A stretch of DNA of 64,000 bases, taken from Symbiodinium natans. Its lineage: Eukaryota; Sar; Dinophyceae; Suessiales; Symbiodiniaceae. Within the stretch, counting starts at the first letter, position 1, and each line of letters starts with the position of its first letter. Location of the stretch: assembly GCA_905221605.1 (NCBI GenBank), contig CAJNDS010002389.1, forward strand, positions 310,001 to 374,000, read 5' to 3'. The translations under genes were made by a program, and so were the position numbers. Shown one piece after another: positions 61,493 to 64,000 of this stretch. The notes below the pieces were generated by a model. It saw only the letters and a list, made by a program, of their open reading frames with translations, ran no database searches and had not been told where the DNA came from.

Positions 61493-62311
61493 ATGAGGCC
61501 TCTCACTCTAAAGCTTCGACCCATGTCGGGGGTGGAGGGGGCGGGGTGGCCTTCATCGGCGAGCTTGTGCTGTCGACCAGGACTTTTCCATCCAGATGTG
61601 GACGGAACACCTCAGCAGGTCTATAGAGGACACGGGCTCGGGGTCGAGGGATCAGCGCAAAACCAAAACAGCGTAGTTATTAGTATTGTTAATTATGATT
61701 ACTGTTGTGTTATTATTAGTATGAATATTGTTATTATGACTATTGCTGTACTTCCACTGGCTGGGCTACCTTCGACCGCATTGTCGCTCAGAGTGTATGG
61801 CGACTCGCGAAGTTGATGGTGTCAAACACCCCTACTACTTAAGAGGATGGTCTCTTGCGTTTGCCATAGGCGCATGCAATGCGTGCCCGTATCAGCAAGG
61901 CCCGAGTTAGCCTCTCCCTTCCTCCCCGAACAACCCCATGATGCCGAACACGAACATTGAAACACCTCTGAGGAGTCAACCGACCCGGAAAAGATTTCTG
62001 AGATCGTGAACCAATTCCGAGTTTCTTGTTGGCATTTGGTGTGTGTGTGTGTGTGTGTTTTTTTGTAGGGTCTGCTGGTGGTTCAAGTCGGCCGCACCCA
62101 CGAGGCCTTCTATGATCGGACGGCCTACAAGCCCTACGTCTTCCTCAACGGCACTCAGGCCAGTGCTTCGATAGCCCAACCTTAAAACCGCAGAGCCCGC
62201 AACCGAAGTCCCTGCGCTGATGCTGACCTGCGAGTTTATCTGTTTCAAAGACTTCAGGCTCGAGGAGCCCAGGGCCGAGATTCATTCATTTTTGAGGGCC
62301 TTCGGGCTTGA
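61493..62311 (+). CDS. Three-exon small gene candidate, 89 aa
   Basis: Exon 1 (61493-61618) ends CAGCAG|GTCTAT; its first codon in this frame is ATG. The intron contains TTA- and TG-rich microsatellites and ends TTTTTTTGTAG. Exon 2 (62069-62158) is exactly 30 codons and reads THEAFYDRTAYKPYVFLNGT, the most convincing short exon in the window; it would end at a GC site. Exon 3 (62258-62311) follows CAAAGACTTCAG and reads ARGAQGRDSFIFEGLRA to TGA. All phases are 0. No family is recognised. Confidence 0.45.
61668..61750. repeat. TTA-rich microsatellite
   Basis: Imperfect (TTATTA) in a proposed intron. Confidence 0.85.
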
Positions 62312-62337
62312 GGGTTGATTGGTTTTTGCCGCGCTTG

Positions 62338-62556
62338 ATGAAAGAGAGAGTAAGTTTTGATAATTTAGAACGGTATCAAAAGGTCGCAACAAAGCCAACG
62401 ACGCAATACATGGGCAGCCACGGCATCCATCTCGTAAAGTTTGTGTACGAACGTACTTGGACCATTGTTGCCGCACAAAGATACAAAAGGGCAGGCGATC
62501 GGGGTTCGAAGGTGCGACTCGTCTTTAAAGATAGTTTTGGATCGCCGATGCATGTG
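62338..62556 (+). CDS. ORF starting MKERVSF, unknown product
   Basis: ATG 62338 opens 72 codons including GSHGIHLVKFVYERTWTIVA and a basic RYKRAGDRGSKVRL, ending MHV and TGA. The base composition is AT-richer than its surroundings. The - strand is also open for 95 codons, so the strand is not certain. A perfect GTAAGT lies 14 nt after the ATG. No family is recognised. Confidence 0.3.
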
Positions 62557-62583
62557 TGAACGAGAGTACTAGGGCTTGCTTTG

Positions 62584-63603
62584 ATGGTCGACGAGTATAC
62601 AGTGCCAGAGAGATGGCACTTTCTTTCGCGGTTTACGGCACCTAGTTCTGTGGCGGGGTTCACAAATCATGGGTTCTTGTTTCCTTTGATTGTGTATCTG
62701 AACCTCTGCTTGGGGTACCCTGGCCCGAGCCAGGAGTCTCCGTTACAGCAACTAATTCCTGCGTCTGTCGTACAAGCCAACCACCCCACTCCGAAAGGCG
62801 CCATGGCACCCCTCTGCCGAATTGGCTTCCCCGCCAACGCCCAAACATGGCCATTCTTGAATCAGGTTCTTTGGGAATCACGTGGGCCGCTGCAGCCGGA
62901 TCGCAGCGTCAGGACTTCGGGGGGTCTAGAGTCCAGAACTTTTTGGAAAGCAATTGCAGCACGCCTTCTCTGCCCTTCGCTACTCTTCAAAGTACGCGTT
63001 TTGGTTCGTCTCCTCGGCGCCATCATGAGGTGCTGGACCGCGACACCGTATTTGGATCTCATGTCGGTTGCAAATTCACACAGGAAGCTTCGAAGCCCCC
63101 AAACTTGTTGCCTCACTCTTAGGGGTTGGAGACGCTGACGTTCCAGGCATCTGCCTCGGCTCCTGATCTCAAGGTGGCATTTGCTTCCGGGGGGCGGCTT
63201 CATCACACAAAAAAAAAAGGTTTGGAGCACGTGAACAATCTGGCCCAGTGCTTCGGGCTAGACCTGGAATCTTGCCGGGCGAAGAAGCCCAACTTGCTAG
63301 ATGAAAGCGACTCCTTTACCCAGCCTTCAGATTCACTCGACCTCAACAGAAACCTCGCAGACTCAGATCCGGTCCGTATGTTGGTCGTGGTTTCCTTCAA
63401 TCCTTGACTCAACTTGTGCCTACGCGCATCTACACGCAGCTCCTCCACAAGTTGAAGCTCGAGCCACTTCCAAACACACACATGCGCCAGTGGTTCAGAA
63501 TCTGGGCTTATCGCCCGTCAGGTTTTGCCAATCAGGGTTTGCCCCGAGATTTCAAGCTTCGGTGAAACACCTGCAGCTTGTTCAGAAGTACTTCCCTTGC
63601 TGA
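62584..63603 (+). CDS. Region of overlapping open frames, probable exons
   Basis: Pieces with good composition: MVDEYTVPERWHFLSRFTAP (62584 on), LDRDTVFGSHVGCKFTQEAS (frame ending 63122), LDESDSFTQPSDSLDLNRNL (63126-63371) and a last part ending YFPC-TGA at 63603. They lie in different frames, and a long - strand frame (63230-62862) is also plausible. I can say the region is probably coding but cannot fix strand or exon order. No family is recognised. Confidence 0.25.
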
Positions 63604-63735
63604 TGCGATGTGGTGAAAGAAGGGCAGGGGTAAGGGGGAAACGAGGGAGGGAGGGGAGGGTGGAGGAGGCTTGGCAGCAAAAATGCTAAGCATTGCAGAT
63701 GGTAAAGTTCGTTGATGGAGATTGAGAAGCTTGGC

Positions 63736-63980
63736 GTGGGTTCCCTTCATACTAGCTGTCCTTCATAGGGATTATCGTCCCCCCTACTATGATCCCTACT
63801 ACGGACTGTTACAAACAGTCCTCAAGAGGGATCTCTGGTACCCCCCTATGATGATCCCTACTAAGGACTGCCCTCTACGAAGGGCGAACATCTATGATCC
63901 CTATTAATCGGAATTATAGTACCCCTTATTATTATGATCCTTGTGAAGCACTTGTTCGTAGAAGGGGGGTAACATCCAAA
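63736..63980. mobile_element. Family B elements, tandem and nested copies
   Basis: CATACTAGCTGTCCTTCATA, ACAAACAGTCCTCAAGAGGG and AATCGGAATTATAGTACCCC mark at least two overlapping copies, with GGGGGGTAACATCC at the end. Confidence 0.75.
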
Positions 63981-64000
63981 GGTTCATCCGCCAAAGCCCG

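Noticed and set aside
62480-62530. TPsiC-like GGTTCGAA as part of a tRNA
   Set aside because: No matching acceptor or D-arm could be found around it on either strand.
1-64000. Bacterial origin, CRISPR array or prophage
   Set aside because: No operon-like long genes, no regular spacers, abundant microsatellites, telomere units and intron-like structure: eukaryotic.

Overview
This looks like nuclear DNA of a eukaryotic microalga, most likely a dinoflagellate of the Symbiodiniaceae type. The grounds are: dozens of short arrays of the TTTAGGG telomere unit scattered through the interior; short inverted-repeat elements whose translations (IWGFPKIGVP-like peptides) I remember as common in that group; the CGACGTCC-type degenerate repeat at 11.4-11.8 kb; ankyrin-type coding pieces; and many apparent GC and GA 5' splice sites. 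There is no rRNA, recognisable intact tRNA, CRISPR array or bacterial-style operon. The assignment is inference, not proof.

Most long open frames are shadows inside repeats. Real coding sequence appears to be small exons (20-350 nt) separated by very short introns. I propose about fifty coding segments, nearly all on the + strand. The best chains, judged by reading-phase agreement across inferred introns, are at 25.1-25.6, 26.1-26.7, 28.4-29.5, 31.8-32.2, 38.3-38.5, 38.7-39.7, 43.7-43.9, 44.5-45.6, 60.2-60.6 and 61.5-62.3 kb. Only a few have recognisable content: an ankyrin repeat at 44.5 kb, a Cys-module probable secreted protein at 36.9-37.6 kb, an S4-like basic segment at 57.7 kb and an ankyrin-like fragment at 34.0 kb. 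The others have no family I can name.

The main discovery candidate is the relation between telomeric repeats and introns. About 58 arrays lie in 64 kb, in both orientations and in similar numbers. Again and again a short open segment is preceded by a CCCTAAA array plus a CTGCCAG-like acceptor and ends directly at a GTTTAGGG array. Two proposed introns (38399-38434 and 43793-43829, 36 and 37 nt) consist almost entirely of TTTAGGG units. Two arrays are flanked by 23-26 bp imperfect direct repeats, as if the array entered at a duplicated site.

Layout: 0-8 kb holds scattered exons and a 0.65 kb homopyrimidine tract (4.1-4.74 kb). 7.9-8.6 kb is a nested palindromic repeat element. 8.9-22 kb has sparse exons and arrays. 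22.0-22.8 kb is a TA-flanked inverted-repeat element with an internal 90 bp satellite and a tRNA-Leu-like segment. 23-31 kb is dense in arrays and exons. 32.6-33.3 kb is AT-rich degenerate tandem repeat. 33.5-45.6 kb is the most gene-like part. 46-46.7 kb is a palindromic element. 52.3-56.1 kb is a compound satellite block bounded by inverted GAATCAGAGACCAG arrays. 56-63.6 kb has further small genes. Short inverted-repeat elements of at least three families are scattered throughout. All gene models are read by eye; RNA evidence would be decisive.
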